DNA from: CAYNJF01 sp964351745
GTDB lineage: Bacteria; Pseudomonadota; Gammaproteobacteria; Berkiellales; Berkiellaceae
Assembly (NCBI GenBank): GCA_964351745.1
Contig: CAYGPI010000064.1
Coordinates: 1-15,875 of the forward strand
Length of the DNA stretch: 15,875 nucleotides
Direction: 5' to 3'
Shown: piece after piece, positions 13,727 through 15,875 of the stretch
How the letters are laid out: each line of letters opens with the position of its first letter
How positions within the stretch are numbered: the stretch's first letter is position 1
Program-made: the position numbers and the translations under genes
The notes under the pieces: model-generated
Database searches by the model: none
The model's input: only the letters and a program-made list of their open reading frames with translations
Told to the model about the DNA's origin: nothing

Positions 13727-15875
13727 ATGACGAATCGCCTGGTTATTGTTGAGTCACCAGCAAAGGCAAAAACCATAAAAAAATATTTGGGAGCCGGCTA
13801 TACGGTCATGGCTTCCTATGGACACATACGAGATCTTATCCCTAAAGAGGGAGCGGTTGATCCAGAAAATAATTTTGAAATGGTTTACGAGGTCATTGCC
13901 AAAAATGCCCGTCATGTAAAAGCCATGACGGATGCTCTTAAAAATAATGATGAATTACTTCTCGCAACTGATCCGGATAGAGAAGGTGAGGCGATAGCCT
14001 ACCATATACAAGAGATCGTACTTCAGAAGCGTGGATTAAAAAATAAGCCCATTTCAAGGATATCATTTAACGAATTTACGAAGCCCGCGATCCTTGAGGC
14101 TATGAAACACCCTAGAGCACTAGCTATGGATATGGTTAATGCTCAGCAAGCCCGCCGTGCCTTAGATTATTTAGTCGGCTTTAACCTGTCTCCTTTGCTT
14201 TGGAAAAAAGTTCGACCCGGGTTGTCAGCGGGTCGAGTACAAAGCCCAGCGCTTAGGTTGATCGTTGAGAGAGAGCTTGAAATTGAGGCTTTTGATCCTA
14301 AAGAGTATTGGACTATCGAAGGTGCTCATCTTAAAGATGAGCAGAGTTTTGCATCTAGATTGGTTGAATTCGACGGTGAAAAACTAAAGCAATTTACAGT
14401 CAACAATGAAGAGAAAGCAAAAAAAATAGAGAAGGTCTTACTAGAGCATGCTTCTTCTGGTTTGAAAGTACTTAAAGTTGATAAGAAACAGCGTAAAAGA
14501 AATCCTTCAGCACCTTTCACAACATCGACTCTGCAACAGGATGCTTCACGAAAGCTGGGTTTTGGTGCCTCTAAAACGATGCGAGTTGCTCAGCAACTAT
14601 ATGAAGGGGTTGATATTGGCCAAGGCTCAGTAGGTTTGATTTCTTATATGCGTACTGATTCGGTTCATTTGGCTGAATCGGCGATCGAAGAAATTAGAGA
14701 GACAATAGAGAAGCGCTATGGCGCTAAAGCTCTCCCCAAAGAGGCTCGGGTTTATAAGACAAAGGCAAAGAATGCTCAAGAAGCGCATGAAGCTATCAGG
14801 CCTACATCTGCTCAGCTAACCCCAACGCAAGTGAAAGACTATTTATCAGCAGAGCAATATAAATTATACGATCTAATCTGGAAGCGCACGATTGCATCTC
14901 AAATGATCCACGCTACGATTGATACGGTTGTCTGTGAGTTAGAATGCGGCAAGGGTCATATTTTTAGAGCTAATGGCTCAACGATCGCCACCCCTGGTTT
15001 CTTGCAGGTTTATGAAGAGGGTTTAGACGATAGTAAGAAAGAAGCTGATAAAATATTGCCACCATTAGAGGTTGGTGAAACAGTAGAGGCGCAAAGCATT
15101 AAGCCGATCCAGCATTTTACTGAGCCACCGCCACGTTACTCTGAAGCGACGCTGGTTAAGGCCCTAGAAGAATTTGGGATTGGTCGCCCTTCTACTTATG
15201 CCTCTATTATTTCAACGTTACAAAATAGAGATTATGCAAAAATTGAAACGAAGCGCTTTTATCCAACCGATGTTGGCAGGGTCGTGACTCGATTTTTGAT
15301 GAACTACTTTACGCAATACGTCGATTATGGGTTTACAGCCGGTTTGGAAGATGAGCTTGATGCTGTCTCTAGAGGCGAGAAAGAGTGGAAGCCATTACTT
15401 GCCGATTTTTGGCAGCCATTTATTGAGCTAATAAAACACACAGAAGCAAATGTTCAGCGCAAAGATGTGACTCAAGAAAAAATGGATGAAAAATGCCCTA
15501 CTTGTGATGGCGAACTTTCTATACGTTTAGGAAAGCGCGGTCGCTTTATTGGCTGTACAGCTTATCCTGATTGTGATTATACACGCTCTCTTGATGAAAC
15601 CAGGGAAGATGCTAGCCAGCCTGAAATCGTTGAGGGGCGAGCTTGTCCAGAGTGTCAATCTGACCTTGTCATAAAGCGGGGGCGTTATGGTAAATTTATT
15701 GGCTGCTCAACTTACCCTGCATGTAAACACATTGAGCCCCTCGAAAAGCCGCAAGACACAGGCGTGGCCTGCCCGAGCTGTAAAAGTGGCAATATTCTTA
15801 AGCGTAAGAGTAGAAACCAAAAGATCTTCTTTTCTTGTGAAAAATATCCTGACTGCCAGTATGCCTTATGGAATG
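13727..15875 (+). CDS. topA: DNA topoisomerase I, C-terminus cut off by window edge
   Basis: Type IA topoisomerase that relaxes negatively supercoiled DNA. From ATG 13727 the frame is open to the right edge, giving 716 residues; the true stop is outside. The TOPRIM domain starts at VIVESPAKAKT (Glu9), with the metal-binding DPDREGE at 82-88. The catalytic tyrosine is Tyr307 in GLISYMRTDS, and GRPSTYASII follows near 484-493. The C-terminal part carries three four-cysteine zinc ribbons beginning at about Cys590, Cys640 and Cys682, each with CPxC...GC or SC...YPxC; the third ends just before the edge, as in E. coli-type TopA. It starts 33 bases after smg and is the last gene of the plus-strand run. 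Confidence 0.97.
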   Translation, partial: MTNRLVIVESPAKAKTIKKYLGAGYTVMASYGHIRDLIPKEGAVDPENNFEMVYEVIAKNARHVKAMTDALKNNDELLLATDPDREGEAIAYHIQEIVLQKRGLKNKPISRISFNEFTKPAILEAMKHPRALAMDMVNAQQARRALDYLVGFNLSPLLWKKVRPGLSAGRVQSPALRLIVERELEIEAFDPKEYWTIEGAHLKDEQSFASRLVEFDGEKLKQFTVNNEEKAKKIEKVLLEHASSGLKVLKVDKKQRKRNPSAPFTTSTLQQDASRKLGFGASKTMRVAQQLYEGVDIGQGSVGLISYMRTDSVHLAESAIEEIRETIEKRYGAKALPKEARVYKTKAKNAQEAHEAIRPTSAQLTPTQVKDYLSAEQYKLYDLIWKRTIASQMIHATIDTVVCELECGKGHIFRANGSTIATPGFLQVYEEGLDDSKKEADKILPPLEVGETVEAQSIKPIQHFTEPPPRYSEATLVKALEEFGIGRPSTYASIISTLQNRDYAKIETKRFYPTDVGRVVTRFLMNYFTQYVDYGFTAGLEDELDAVSRGEKEWKPLLADFWQPFIELIKHTEANVQRKDVTQEKMDEKCPTCDGELSIRLGKRGRFIGCTAYPDCDYTRSLDETREDASQPEIVEGRACPECQSDLVIKRGRYGKFIGCSTYPACKHIEPLEKPQDTGVACPSCKSGNILKRKSRNQKIFFSCEKYPDCQYALWN

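Noticed and set aside
14326..14520. 64-aa minus-strand frame
   Set aside because: Antisense to topA and Phe/Ser-rich, as expected for a complement of Lys/Glu-rich coding sequence.

Overview
The window looks like a moderately AT-rich gammaproteobacterial chromosome segment. The order trkH-trkA / rsmB-fmt-def facing lysM-dprA-smg-topA is the classical gammaproteobacterial neighbourhood. The accessory genes have the flavour of a host-associated, Legionella/Coxiella-like lineage: a very large helical orphan protein with a Glu-rich, basic C-terminus, and a second orphan with an Arg-rich N-terminus and a hydrophobic core. This placement is inferred from gene order and protein style; no database search was possible.

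Layout from left to right. Positions 1-2377 (minus strand) hold trkA followed by trkH, which runs off the left edge; together they encode a Trk potassium uptake system. Positions 2572-6108 (minus) form one continuous 1178-codon frame interrupted by a single in-frame TAG at 3997-3999. It therefore appears as two pieces, 3997-6108 (703 aa) and 2572-3498 (308 aa from a GTG), with a 166-codon open stretch between them that has no start. Positions 6248-6868 (plus) encode a beta-class carbonic anhydrase, transcribed divergently from the large gene and ending in a hairpin terminator. Positions 6906-7904 (minus) encode a 332-aa orphan with a basic N-terminus and a hydrophobic core. Positions 8075-10784 (minus) hold def-fmt-rsmB, an operon with 4-base ATGA overlaps and a good promoter ahead of def. 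Positions 10937-15875 (plus) hold a secreted LysM protein, dprA, smg and topA, which runs off the right edge.

The housekeeping genes serve N-terminal formyl-methionine handling (def, fmt), 16S rRNA methylation (rsmB), potassium uptake (trkA, trkH), DNA uptake and recombination (dprA) and supercoiling control (topA). rsmB and trkA are normally adjacent; here about 5.7 kb separates them, carrying the broken giant gene, the carbonic anhydrase and the 332-aa orphan. That block is the accessory and most interesting part of the window. The leading candidate for something new is the giant protein: a non-membrane, helix-rich, effector-like product with a degenerate KD-x-P-x-F-x-x-LP repeat on both sides of the amber codon and a C-terminus resembling a Dot/Icm E-block followed by a KKAR-type basic motif. 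A perfect CTTAATATT, the PmrA half-site of Legionella and Coxiella effector promoters, lies in its upstream region.
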